Positions 23,564-34,570 of a DNA stretch of 64,000 nucleotides are shown here, piece after piece (position 1 is the stretch's first letter; every line of letters starts with the position of its first letter). Source of the DNA: Odiellus spinosus. Lineage: Eukaryota; Arthropoda; Arachnida; Opiliones; Phalangiidae. Made by a program: the position numbers and the translations under genes. The notes under the pieces were generated by a model. That model saw only the letters and a list, made by a program, of their open reading frames with translations. It searched no databases and was not told the origin of the DNA. The stretch covers positions 24,385,136 to 24,449,135 of the forward strand of contig OY987226.1 in assembly GCA_963920705.1 (NCBI GenBank). Direction: 5' to 3'.

Positions 23564-24500
23564 AAAAAGTGCGTGCTGAAAAATATTAAACAATAAATTT
23601 CTCATTCGTAGCCTGCGAGTGGTCGAAGGGTTCGGTGTGAGGGATGAGATATATAGGAGCTTGTGAGCACAGAAGATAATATGAAACAAATACAAATGCG
23701 CATTGACTTTTTTTATTTTGGTAATTCTAAGCCTGGAAATTACTATAACCCCTCCAGGCCACTTAGGTCGGGGGAGCCGGACTAAAAAATATCGGGTTGA
23801 GAAGCCTTCGATGTTTTTGAGGCTTGTCACCAAGTGAAAAAATTTCTATTCACGATAACGTAAGTCATACCTTGACAATGCGAATGTAAATTTATTAGTA
23901 AAGTTATTACTTAACACTACTACCCTCCCAAGATTTTCAAGTTTTATTTTCAAGTTTTATAAATATTACTCTGGTTGGGACAAGAGGCGAAGCTTCGAAA
24001 ATTCTACCCTCTATTTTAGTGCCAATTCGGTGAATTTCACTACAGATTATCATTCGAACCATGGCAAAATCATGTTTCCTCCTCCCGCCCCTACTCATTG
24101 TCAATGGCTTACGACGCGCTTTTTTCTAGGACGAAAAACTAAGCAAGCTGGTGGGTTAAGAGGTTCTGAAATTCTATGAACGCGATAGCGTTCAATGTTA
24201 TGGGCCCATCATCATCTGTAATGTTATTTCACAAATTCAGCCTTTAGCCAATCAGAACGCTTCATTTCCCCATTGAAATAACATTAAAATCGACTCTTTC
24301 GAAAACATGTCCCTTGCATCGCAGAACTAAAAGAGTAATTATTTGTTACGGTTAAAACCAATTTTAAATGGTAGAGCAAGGTTCGAATGTGTGCCTTTTC
24401 CAAGTTTCATTTAAAAATATTAAGTCTAAATATTTTAAAATTAATTCTGAAGTTGACCCTTTTTTTGGTACTTAGCTGGTTTCGCGAATGGCCAAATTCG
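23564..24500. other. Non-coding stretch with a dispersed repeat
   Basis: At about 23570-23650 is a segment (CGTAGCCTGCGAGTGGTCGAAG, then TGAGGGATGAG) that recurs inverted at about 40705-40790. From about 24190 the sequence matches 27020 onward (GTTATGGGCTGATCATCATC-like), the start of a larger duplication. Confidence 0.55.
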
Positions 24501-24501
24501 T

Positions 24502-25437
24502 AATGTTATTCTATGGGATTTGGATTTTTGAAAGTGGCTTACCTTTCAGGTTTATTTTCTAATACTTGCGGATATTTTTAAAACTTGGATTTTCCGTGGG
24601 GTATGAATTAAGATTCGAGCTTTATTTTAAGACTAATTTCATAATAATACACCGATTAGTTGGCCCACAATCTATTCATGAAAACGGAGGGAACAACAAG
24701 GCGGAGAAATAGATTCGCCATAACCTAAGAATAATTTGACAAATTAGGCTTTTAAAATCACGAGCAGGAGCGCGCTTGATTTGGACGCTAATGACCTAAT
24801 TTCTCCTCCTTCATATTGTTGCCGTTTTTATAAATAGACTGTGGGCAAATTAATCGGTGTAAAATTATGAAATTAATCTTAAATTAAAGCCCGAAAAATA
24901 TCTGGAAGCATTTGAAAATGGCTTTTTTGCTAGTTTCGGTCATGGCCAATTCGTTATTCGTTTCTATGGGATTTGGTTTTGTGAAAGTGGCTTACCTTTC
25001 AGATTTATTTTCTAATACTTTCAGATATTTTTCAGACTTGAATTTTCCGTGTGGTATGAATTAAGTTTCAAGCTTTATTTGAACTAATTTCATAATTTTA
25101 CACCAATTGGTTGGCCCACAATCTATCTATGAAAACGAACGAAAAATTAAAGCGGAGGAATTGAGTGGGCAAAAACCTAAGCCTTATTTGACAAATTAGG
25201 CTTAGGTTTTATATGGCTTTTTAAAATCACGCGCAGGAGGCTATGGGTATTGAATGCTAATGACTTAATTTCTACTCCTTCATATTTTTGCCGTTTTTAT
25301 AGATAGATTGTGGCCAAACTAACCGGTGTAAAATTATAAAATTAGTCTTAAAATAAAGCCCGGAAAATATCTGGAATCATTAGAAAATAAATCTGAAAGG
25401 TAAGTCTCTTACAAAAAATCTAAATCCCATAGAATAA
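24502..25437. mobile_element. Foldback element, compound copy
   Basis: The outer arms are AATGTTATTCTATGGGATTTGG at the left and the complementary CCCATAGAATAACATTAAG at the right. The inner arms contain TTGGCCCACAATCTAT and its complement around the centre. A second left arm near 24950 suggests one copy landed in, or duplicated within, another. A simpler 489-bp copy is at 27347-27835. Confidence 0.65.
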
Positions 25438-25539
25438 CATTAAGTTTCAATTTCTCCGCCTTAAAAGTACTCTCCTTTTTAAAAATGAGTGAAATTCCGA
25501 ACGACTTGCAATAAGGAAGGTATTAACATAAAAAATAAT

Positions 25540-26515
25540 GAAAAAATTAATTGGAATTTAGTTTAATGGGTAATGGAAAATTATAAAGATTTCACTGCGG
25601 CTGTCGGAGATATTAACATCAAAATTGATGAAAAAATTAATTTAAATTTGGTTTAAAGGGCAATGGGGAAAATATAAAGATTTCGCTGCGGCTGTCAGAG
25701 GTATTAACATCAAAATTGATGAAAAAAATTAATTTAAATTTGGTTTAAAGAGCAATGGGGAAAATATAAAGATTTCACTGCGGCTGTCGGAGGTATTAAC
25801 ATCAAAAATGATGAAAAAATTTATTTTAATTGGGTTTAAAGGGCAATGGGAAAAATGTTAAGATTTCAGTGTCTCGCTTTGGGGCTGCCGGAGGTAATAA
25901 CATCAAAAATGGGCAATGGTAAAAATGTAGAAATTTGTCTGAAACAAGTGCGGCTGCCGCAGCTATTAACATCAAAAATGAAGAAATTAATTTTAATTGG
26001 GTTTAAAAGGCAATGGTAAAAATGTAGAGATCTGACTGAATCAAGTGCGGCTGCCGCAGCTATTAACATCAAAAATGATGGAAAAATTAATTTTAATTGG
26101 GATTAAAGGGCACTGGTAATAATGTAGAGATCTGACTGAATCAAGTGAGGCTGCCCCAGCTATTAACATCAAAAATTATGAAAAAATTAATTTTAATTGG
26201 GTTTAAAGGGCAATGGTAAAAATGTAGAGATTTGACTGAATCAAGTGCGGCTGCCCCAGCTATTAAAATCAAAAATTGTGAAAAAATTTATTTTAATTGG
26301 GTTTAAAGGGCAATGGAAAAATGTAGAGATCTGACTGAATCAAGTGAGGCTGCCGCAGCTATTAACATCAAAAATTGAGAAAAAGTTAATTTTAACTGGG
26401 TTTAACGGGCAATGGTAAAAATGTAGAGATCTGACTGAATCAAGTGAGGCTGCCCCAGCTATTAACATCAAAAATTATGAAAAAATTAATTTTAATTGGG
26501 TTTAAAGGGCACGAA
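25540..26515. repeat. 100-bp satellite, array 1 (about 10 units)
   Basis: The period is 100 bp (for example TATTAACATC at 26061 and 26161). The unit includes AAAAATTAATTTTAATTGGG, TTTAAAGGGCAATGGTAAAAA, TGTAGAGATCTGACTGAATC and AAGTGCGGCTGCCGCAGC. The leftmost units lack the TGACTGAATCAAGTG segment and are older-looking. Confidence 0.9.
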
Positions 26516-26516
26516 T

Positions 26517-27010
26517 TGCCTCGACTAAAGTCGAGGAGTTATAATAAAACACTATCCATAGAAAACATAATCCAATTAAGGTATGAGATCAGATCATAGA
26601 ACTTTGATTCTATGCCTAAAGCCAAAGCTAAATTAAGTAAATTTTTCTATCGAACGAAAAGTTTCGTTTTGTTTGACACGTAATCCCTGAAAAATAATTA
26701 AGCGAAATTTAATGTTAAGCGTCAATGGGAGAAAATCGTCTGTTATGTTTTTTCTTAAATATTTCCGAGTGAATAAAATCAGTTGTTTTGAAATTTGAAA
26801 CTCTAAATCGTGCCAGATTGTGATTATATTTAAATTTCGTTTTAAAAGAAAATCTAATTATATTTAAATTTCATGTTTTAAAAAAAAATTTAATTGTATT
26901 TAAATTTAATGTTTTAAAAGAAAATTAAATATCTGTCACTTCAGACATTCAAGGCCATAACATGTCCTTCTAGGTCTTTGTTCGCAAAGACATTTTTGAT
27001 ATAATTCGGA
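26517..27010. repeat. Inverted-repeat partner of 30060-30580 (about 490 bp)
   Basis: It begins ATTGCCTCGACTAAAGTCGAGG (a short hairpin) and ends near CTTTGTTCGCAAAGACATTTTTGATATAA. The same sequence occurs inverted at 30100-30580 and partly, in direct orientation, at about 31386-31708. No coding capacity. Hairpin-ended copies suggest a mobile element, type unknown. Confidence 0.75.
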
Positions 27011-27346
27011 GAACCCGGTAGGGTTCTATGTTATGGGCTGATCATCATCTGTAATGTTATTTCAATTTCCTAAAAAATTCAGTCTCTAGCCAATCAAAAC
27101 GCTCCATTTTCCCATAGAAATAACATTAAAATCGACTTTTTCGAGGACATGTCTGTTCCGGGGCATAACTTATCGAAATAATCATTGGTTACAGTTAAAA
27201 CCAATTTTAAATGAAAGATTAAAGTTCGAACGTGTGCCTTTTCTAAGTTTAGTTTAAAAATATTAAGTCTAAGTATTTAAAAATTAATTCTGAAGGTGAC
27301 CCTTTTTTTGGTACTTAGCTGGTTTCGCACATGGCCAAATTCGTAA

Positions 27347-27835
27347 TGTTATTCTATAGGATTTGGTTTTGTGAAAGTGGCTTACCTTTCAGATTTATTT
27401 TCTAATACTTTCAGATATTTTTCAGACTTGAATTTTCCGTGTGGTATGAATTAAGATTCGAGCTTTATTTTAAGACTAATTTCATAATTTTACACCAATT
27501 AGTTGGCCCACAATCTATTTATGAAAACGGACGAAAAATTAAAGCGGAGAAATTGAGTGGGCAAAAACCTAAGCCTTATTTGACAAATTAGGCTTAGGTT
27601 TTCTATAGCTTTTTAAATTCACGTGCAGGAGCGCGCTTGGGTATTGAACGCTAATGACTTAATTTCTCCTCCTTCATATTTTTGCCGTTTTTATAAATAG
27701 ACTGTGGCCAAACTAATAGGTGTAAAATTATGAAATTAGTCTTAAAATAAAGCCCGAAAAATATCTGGAATCATTAGAAAATAAATCTGAAAGGTAAGTC
27801 TCGTACAAAAAATCTAAATCCCATAGAATAACATT
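27347..27835. mobile_element. Foldback element, simple copy (489 bp)
   Basis: The left arm AATGTTATTCTATAGGATTT and right arm CCCATAGAATAACATT are inverted. The inner arms contain CACCAATTAGTTGGCCCACA and its complement. It is the simple form of the compound element at 24502-25437, and both stand immediately before a 100-bp satellite array. Confidence 0.7.
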
Positions 27836-27924
27836 AAGTTTCAATTTCTCCGCCTTAACACTTAAAAGTACTCTCCTTTTTAAAAATGTGAGAGTCCGAA
27901 CGACTTGGCATTTCGAACGGCAAT

Positions 27925-30045
27925 AAGGAAGGTATTAACATCCAAAATAATGAAAAAAAAAAAAAAAAATTTAATTTAGTTTAAAGGGTAATGGGAAAAA
28001 TATGAAGATTTCGCTGCGGCTGTCGGAGGTATTAACATCAAAAATGATGAAAAAAATATTTTAAATTTGGTTTAAGGGCAATGGGGAAAATATAAAGATT
28101 TCGCTGCGGTTGACGGAGGTATTAATATCAAAAATTATGAAAAAATTAATTTTAATTGGGTTTAAAGGGCAATGGTAAAAATGTAGAAATTTGACTAAAT
28201 CAAGTGCGGCTGCCGGAGGTATTAACATCAAAAATTATGAAAAAATTAATTTTAATTGGGATTAAAGGGCACTGGTAAAAATGTAGAGATTTGACTGGAA
28301 TCAAGTATGGCTGCCGCAGCTATTAACATCAAAAATTATGAAAAAATTAATTTTAATTGGGATTAAAGGGCACTGGTAAAAATGTAGAGATTTGACTGGA
28401 ATCAAGTGCGGCTGTCGGAGGTATTAACATCTAAAATTATGAAAAAATAAATTTTAATTGGGATTAAAGGGCACTGGTAAAAATGTAGAGATTTGACTGA
28501 ATCAAGTGCGGCTGCCCCAGCTATTAACATAAAAAATAATGAAAAAATTAATTTTAATTGGGATTAAAGGGCAATGGTAAAAATGTAGAGATTTGACTGA
28601 ATCAAGTGCGGCTGCCCCAGCTATTAACATCAAAAATAATGAAAAAATTAATTTTAATTGGGTTTAAAGGGCAATGGTAAAAATGTAGAGATTTGACGAA
28701 TTCAAGTGCGGCTGCCCCAGCTATTAACATCAAAAATAATAAAAAAATTAATTTTAATTGGGATTAAAGGGCAATGATAAAAATGTAGAGATCTGACTGA
28801 ATCAAGTGCGGCTGCCGCAGCTATTAACATCAAAAATGATGAAAAAATTATTTTTAATTGGGATTAAAGGGCACTGGTAAAAATGTAGAGATCTGACTGA
28901 ATCAAGTGAGGCTGCCCCAGCTATTAAAATCAAAACTTGTGAAAAAATTAATTTTAATTGGGTTTAAAGGGCAATAGTAAAAATGTAGAGATCTGACTGA
29001 ATCAAGTGCGGCTGCCGCAGCTATTAAAGGGAGAATGCAACCTAATTACAAGTGATTTTTTATCGATTCCTTATCATTTAAATAGGCCTAATCCACCGAT
29101 AAAAAGTTTACAATACAAATATTAAACTAGAAATAAATTTAAAACTTACCCAGAAAATAGGCTTAGCGGGATTCATGAAGATCCTGAATCGCGTCCGTGT
29201 AAGGTCTAGCGACCAATGAGTAAAGGCCCGTCGTTCACGCGAGATCTCCACGAGACTTACGTCGCGCGCGATTGGTCGCTAGATCTTACACGCGAGGAAA
29301 TCAGGACCTCCATGAATCCCACTAAGCCCATTTTCAGGGTAAGTTTTAAATTTATTTCTAGTTTAATATTTGTTTGTAAATTTTTTAAATAGTGGATAAG
29401 GCCTATTTAAACAATAAGGAATCGATAAAAAAATCACTTGTTGTTAGGTTGCGTCCTCCCTTTAACATCAAAAATGATGAAAAAAATTATTTTTAATTGG
29501 GATTAAAGGGCACTGGTAAAAATGTAGAGATCTGACTGAATCAAGTGCGGCTGCCGCAGCTATTAACATCAAAAATTGTGAAAAAATTAATTTTAATTGG
29601 GTTTTAAGGGCAATGGTAAAAATGTAGAGATCCGACTGAATCAAGTGCGGCTGCCATAGCTATTAACATCAAAAATAATGAAATTTTTTATTTTAATTGG
29701 GTTTAAAGGGCAATGGTAAAAATGTAGAGATCTGACTGAATCAAGTGAGGCTGCCCCAGCTATTAAAATCAAAAATTATGAAAAAATTAATTTTAATTCG
29801 GTTTAAAGGGCAATGATAAAAATGTAGAGATCTGACTGAATCAAGTGAGGCTGCCGCAGCTATTAACATCAAAAATTATGAAAAAATTAATTTTAATTGG
29901 GTTTAAAGGGCAATGGTAAAAATGTAGAAATTTGACTAAATCAAGTGCGGCTGCCGCAGCTATTAACATCAAAAATTATGAAAAAATTAATTTTAATTGG
30001 GTTTAAAAGGCAATGGTAAAAATGTAGCGATTTGACTGAATCACT
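27925..30045. repeat. 100-bp satellite, array 2 (about 17 units, interrupted)
   Basis: Same unit as array 1. The array is split by a 434-bp MITE at 29028-29461 and resumes on the other side. Units alternate GCTGCCGCAGCT and GCTGCCCCAGCT forms. Together with the preceding foldback element it repeats the organisation at 24.2-26.5 kb. Confidence 0.9.
29028..29461. mobile_element. TTAA-flanked foldback MITE inside the satellite
   Basis: The ends are AGGGAGAATGCAACCTAA at the left and its near-complement at the right. TTAA flanks both sides (29024-29027, 29462-29465). Removing the element with one TTAA restores the satellite motif GCTATTAACATC exactly. TTAA duplication is the hallmark of piggyBac-type transposition. 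Relatives are at 54333-54700, 48063-48151 and 57843-57931. The centre contains long GC-rich arms with GCGCGCGATTGGTCGCTAG. Confidence 0.85.
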
Positions 30046-30059
30046 TTTTAAAGGGCTAG

Positions 30060-30580
30060 TCTTTTAATATAGAAGTTAACACTTTCGTGTTAGACTGAAG
30101 TGACAGATATTATATCAAAAATGTCTTTGCGAACAAAGACCCAGAAGGACATGTTATGGCCTTGAATGTCTTTTAAAACATTAAATTTAAATACAATTAA
30201 ATTTTCTTTTAAAACATGAAATTTAAATATAATTAGATTTTCTTTTAAAACGAAATTTAAATATAATCACAATCTGGCACGATTTAGAGTTTCAAATTTC
30301 AAAACAACTGATTTTATTCACTCGGAAATATTTAAGAAAAAACATAACAGACGATTTTCTCCCATTGACGCTTAACATTAAATTTCGCTTAATTATTTTT
30401 CAGGGATTACGTGTCAAACAAAACGAAACTTTTCGTTCGATAGAAAAATTTACTTAATTTAGCTTTGGCTTTAGGCATAGAATCAAAGTTCTATGATTGA
30501 ATCTCATACCTTAATTGGATTATGTTTTCTATGGATAATGTTTTATTATAACTCCTCGACTTTAGTCGAGGCAATTCGTT
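30060..30580. repeat. Inverted-repeat partner of 26517-27010
   Basis: Carries the same sequence as 26517-27010 in the opposite orientation, ending at the hairpin CTCCTCGACTTTAGTCGAGG. The two copies enclose the duplicated foldback/satellite block. Confidence 0.75.
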
Positions 30581-31010
30581 CATGTTAGCTTATGAATGCT
30601 TATACAAGGAATTTAAAGGGAATAAAAATTCCCCATATTTTAATTTTTAATCTATTTTGCAAACGAACAAACCTAATCCATGGATAATGTTTTATTATAA
30701 CTCCTCGACTTTAGTCGAGTCAATTCGTTCATGTCAGCTTATGAATGCTTATACAAGGAATTTAAAGGGAATAAAAAATCCCCATATTTTAATTTTTAAT
30801 CTAGGTTGCAAACGAACAAACCTAATCCATGGATAATGTTTTGTTATAACTCCTCGACTTTAGTCGAGGCAATTCGTTCATGTTGTTAGCTTATGAATGC
30901 TTATACAAGGAATTTAAAGGGAATAAGAATTCCCCATATTTTAATTTTTGATTTAGGTTGCAAACGAACAAACCTAATTCATGGATAATGTTTTATTATA
31001 ACTCCTAATA
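30515..31010. repeat. About 148-bp tandem repeat, three to four units
   Basis: Each unit begins CATGGATAATGTTTTATTATAA, has the hairpin CTCCTCGACTTTAGTCGAGG, then CTTATGAATGCTTATACAAGG, and ends GCAAACGAACAAACCTAA. The last unit is truncated. Confidence 0.85.
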
Positions 31011-31385
31011 ACTAATTAGTGGTCACTTATGGAAATCATCATTTAAATTGTACGGTTTTAATGAAAAGAAAAATGAAAGTATTACAATTTATTTATAAAC
31101 CTTATCCGCTCTAAAATTCGTCGCTTTGAAATTCTCTTCCCTTGCGCGCACAATATGGCTTTGAAAGTACAAATTGTTATGGTTTGCGTCGTCTGCTAAG
31201 TTAAAGAAGGTGACTTTAAACGGGCTTTAAAAAACACATTTCTCTTGATCATATACCCATTCCAATAAACCGGCGAGTATTTTTAACGATCCGTTCAATT
31301 GCGAGTCGTGGAAATTCGGGTTAAATTAAGAAAACAAAAAGTGGACTCGCGTTATACTGAAAAATAACAGTTCAAAGCACGTTTT

Positions 31386-31708
31386 CCCTGAAAAATAATT
31401 AAGCGAAATTTAATGTTAAGCGTCAATGGGAGAAAATCGTCTGTTATGTTTTTTCTTAAATATTTCCGAGTGAATAAAATCAGTTGTTTTGAAATTTGAA
31501 ACTCTAAATCGTGCCAGATTGTGATTATATTTAAATTTCGTTTTAAAAGAAAATCTAATTATATTTAAATTTCATGTTTTAAAAGAAAATTTAATTGTAT
31601 TTAAATTTAATGTTTTAAAAGAAAATTAAATATCTGTCACTTCAGACATTCAAGGCCGTAACATGTCCTTCTGGGTCTTTGTTCGCAAAGACATTTTTGA
31701 TATAATCT
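31386..31708. repeat. Third, partial copy of the 26517-27010 repeat
   Basis: Direct-orientation match to 26687-27003, from CCCTGAAAAATAATTAAGCG to AAGACATTTTTGATATAAT. The hairpin end is missing. Confidence 0.75.
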
Positions 31709-32671
31709 TTTTTGGGGCGAAGGATAATTTTTGGTCACTAGCATTTACTCGCCCGTTTCGGGTGAATTTGTGAACAATGCAGTCTGCATTTCCCCTTTGT
31801 ACTTCGCGTAAATCTCATACACTTCTGATATTATTGAAAGCTTTTTGTTTCGCGTTACTTATGAAAATTTCCCCTGGGAGTATATTTGCAATTTTCACGA
31901 AATATAGCGTGCTCGGTTTAAGTTTGCGCAATACCAAGAATAATTGACTCCTATCTTATCAAGAGATAAAATAACCGAGTTGAAATAATAATATGAATAA
32001 TATATAATCATGCATTATACAAATGGAAAAGGTTAGATAGAAACAATGACCTCAAATAGGAATAGATTTTCTACTTTAGAGTCAATAATGGTGACGTGTA
32101 AGTTTGATTGAGAGCATTATGTTTTTTTTTCCATTGCCTACGAATTGAAACAAAAGCATGGGTTGATTTCAATATTTATTTTAAAAAACAAAATATATAT
32201 AAGTCCGACGTCTAACTTTCATTTAGTTTGTGGAAAGAAGTATCAAGTTATTTTTAAACAAATTTTGAACATTTACTTTTTGTTTTGAGCGTGGCTCTGA
32301 ATCCGGCCATCTGAGAATCAAGACAGTTTTTACTCTAACCCTATGCTCTCTCGCTTTGGAGCCATCCACCTGTTACGCTGAAAACTAACAGCAAATTATT
32401 GGCTCCTTTCAATGGACGCTTTTTAGACCATACTACACCCATTTCAATATGTTTGGATGTAAAATTTGATGCTTTTCTCCTTTTAATATTAATTTGAGCT
32501 GATATTTTTTTATAAAAAATACCGAGAAAAATTTACTGGAATTATTATTGTTTAGGAAACTACGTAACTAGTTATCTCATCATGAGAACATAGCTTTGAA
32601 TGTATTATTACATGAATATCTCCCACAAACAAAATTTACTTACGTAATAATATCGATCGGACCTATGACAT
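31709..32671. other. No gene seen
   Basis: AT-rich non-coding sequence without obvious repeats, up to the nested transposons. Confidence 0.4.
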
Positions 32672-32773
32672 GGTTGCGTCTAGGAAGATGAAGGGTAAGG
32701 AACGGCCAGTAGTATAGCACAACCCGTCCGTTAAATGTCTGAAGATGACGTAGTTTTCCTCTCTCGCTTCTGT

Positions 32774-32781
32774 GTCCAAAG
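32774..32781. repeat. Left target-site duplication GTCCAAAG of the ankyrin composite
   Basis: GTCCAAAG abuts the left end of the composite. The identical octamer abuts its right end at 33920-33927. It fits the hAT-type duplication pattern nTnnnnAn. Confidence 0.85.
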
Positions 32782-33300
32782 CAAGGTTAGTAAAGAGACA
32801 GGTTAGGCAGATTCTGACGTCAGCCGGAAGTTACCTAGCGCGCAGCCATCTTCCAAATTCCTTTGACAATTGCTAGATGGCGGTTTATATTGTAATTACG
32901 GCGGGAATTTCAAACTATATCCAATATGTTGTTTCTAATGAACGTTGCCAGGTGGCACTTAGTAAGTCGATTGTCATATAGCGTAGGTAACGCTTTAACA
33001 TACGTTTCACTATAATCAAGCATAAATTTCACTATATTATAATTTTTAAGCAAACGCCGGTCGTTCAATTTAGTTCAGTTCAGTTCGTATTCCACTCAGT
33101 CGCTTGAGTCGGCTTGACCTTAATGCCACCTGGCAACGTTCATTGGAAACAACATATTGGATATTAGTTTGAAATTCCCGCCGTAATTACAATATAAACC
33201 GCCATCTAGCAATTGTCAAAGGCATTTGGAAGATGGCTGCGCGCTAGGTAACTTCCGGCTGACGTCAGAATCTGCCTAACCTGTCTCTTTACTAATCTTG
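32782..33300. mobile_element. Long-TIR MITE (519 bp) inside the composite
   Basis: The terminal inverted repeats are about 176 bp (32782-32957 and 33124-33300) and include GACGTCAGCCGGAAGTTACC and GCGCGCAGCCATCTTCC. The central 166 bp is unique. There is no coding capacity. It is nearly identical to 63230-63749. Confidence 0.85.
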
Positions 33301-33348
33301 CCTTGAGCCTACCAGCTTTCTCCGTGAAGCCGCCATTGTATCTTAGCC

Positions 33349-33359
33349 TATAAAAAAGG
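33349..33359 (+). promoter_or_regulatory. TATA box of the captured ankyrin fragment
   Basis: TATAAAAAAGG lies 77 bp upstream of the ATG. The whole segment from CCTTGAGC to the ATG matches that of the 63-kb ankyrin gene, so the fragment travelled with its promoter. Confidence 0.7.
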
Positions 33360-33425
33360 CTTACCATTTCCCCAGAAGTTTCCTGATGTGAAATATCTTT
33401 TTATTCAGTTGTCAGACATCGAAAC

Positions 33426-33866
33426 ATGTCTATTATTCAAAACGAAGAATTGCACAAAGCCGCCGCGAACGGGGATCGTGTCGTAGTAACATCATTACTC
33501 GCGGATGGAGCCGATATCAACTCCAAAGATAATCGTTACTGGACACCGCTACACTGGGCATCTTACAACGGTCACTCCGATACCGCGTTAAGCCTAATCG
33601 AGGCGGGCGCTAATGTTAACGAATCGGACGAATTGTTATGGACGCCGTTACATTTGGCGGCGCAACGTGGACATGGGGAGGTCGTCATCGTTTTGATCGA
33701 TGAAGGAGCTAATGTTGACGAAAGTGACGAAGATTTCAGGACGCCGTTACATTGGGCATCGGATAAAGGAATGGTTGACGTCGCTGCCACGTTGATAGCT
33801 AATGGAGCCAATATAAACCGCCATCTAGCAATTGTCAAAGGAATTTGGAAGATGGCTGCGCGCTAG
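33426..33866 (+). CDS. Ankyrin-repeat protein, 5' fragment fused to transposon end
   Basis: The open frame encodes 146 aa. Residues 4-130 contain about four ankyrin repeats with the hallmark TPLHWAS, TPLHLAAQ and GANVNES/GANVDES segments; such repeats bind other proteins. The first 126 coding bases are identical to the start of the gene at 63875. From codon 130 the sequence enters the MITE terminal repeat, adding the non-ankyrin tail RHLAIVKGIWKMAAR before a stop. The junction coincides with a short match (CAATATAAAC) between ankyrin-type coding sequence and the MITE, suggesting microhomology-mediated joining. With promoter and ATG present, it could be transcribed as a truncated or dominant-interfering ankyrin protein, or be silent. 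No signal peptide or partner domain is seen. Confidence 0.75.
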   Translation: MSIIQNEELHKAAANGDRVVVTSLLADGADINSKDNRYWTPLHWASYNGHSDTALSLIEAGANVNESDELLWTPLHLAAQRGHGEVVIVLIDEGANVDESDEDFRTPLHWASDKGMVDVAATLIANGANINRHLAIVKGIWKMAAR

Positions 33867-33927
33867 GTAACTTCCGGCTGACGTCAGAATCTGCCTAACC
33901 TGTCTCTTTACTAACCTTGGTCCAAAG

Positions 33928-34570
33928 AAGCTAACTGCGCTTTTTTGGTGCGCACTCACGTGACATACCTACATCATCTCGCATCAAATTACAGCAGGCT
34001 ATATCCTAGGCGCCTTAGCTGCACCTGAATTTCGGATTTCCCTGGAAGAGTGTGCTTGGGGAGTGTTTTAGTCCGCTCTCTCACGGATTGTAATGGTACA
34101 AGGTCATCCTTTTATTCGCGGGTGACAAATTTCGTACAACATGAAGTTGGGGACCCTCTTTCAATAGCCCTCCTTACATTTCTAAGTAAACAATTCTTAG
34201 AAATAAAGGAAAGAATAGGTTTATACGCGCTGCCAAATTAAGGTGAACCAGCTGCGGGCGAATGGTCACCAAACGTGATGATCAGCGCGCGTAAAGCGAG
34301 GCGCTCAACATCCCAATAAATAAACTATTCGTAAGGATAACGGATAAGGTAAATATTTACGCGGTGCAAACTGTGGTGGAATCGAAACCTTATTGTAAAT
34401 TGCCACCCCTGATGAGAAAATCCATAGCTCGCTCCTTCTCTAGCAAGGAGTCACGAGTGTTACACGTAGCGTGCGCGAAAAAGGATGCGCATTAGAAAAT
34501 ACGTATCAGCAAAGGGGGGAAACAAAGGGGGAATTGAAAGCAGAAGCTGACTTTGAACGACGCAAGTTAT
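33928..34570. repeat. Right part of the outer element; repeat shared with 5.7 kb
   Basis: About 34140-34400 matches about 5706-6014 in the same orientation (GGGGACCCTCTTTCAATAGC-like start, GAACCAGCTGCGGGCGAATG, GCGCGCGTAAAGCGAGGCG). No gene. Confidence 0.6.

Larger units (their letters stand above)
32782..33919. mobile_element. Composite MITE carrying a captured ankyrin gene fragment
   Basis: The outer ends are CAAGGTTAGTAAAGAG (left) and CTCTTTACTAACCTTG (right), with an 8-bp direct repeat GTCCAAAG outside both. In order it contains a complete 519-bp MITE (32782-33300), the octamer CCTTGAGC (33301-33308), a TATA promoter, the first 385 or so bases of an ankyrin gene, and a second right-hand terminal repeat of about 105 bp (from about 33812). 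At 63230-63749 the same MITE alone has CCTTGAGC on both sides. The composite therefore derives from a MITE-plus-gene arrangement of that type and moved as one unit. The 8-bp duplication and CA start fit hAT or P superfamilies. Confidence 0.85.
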
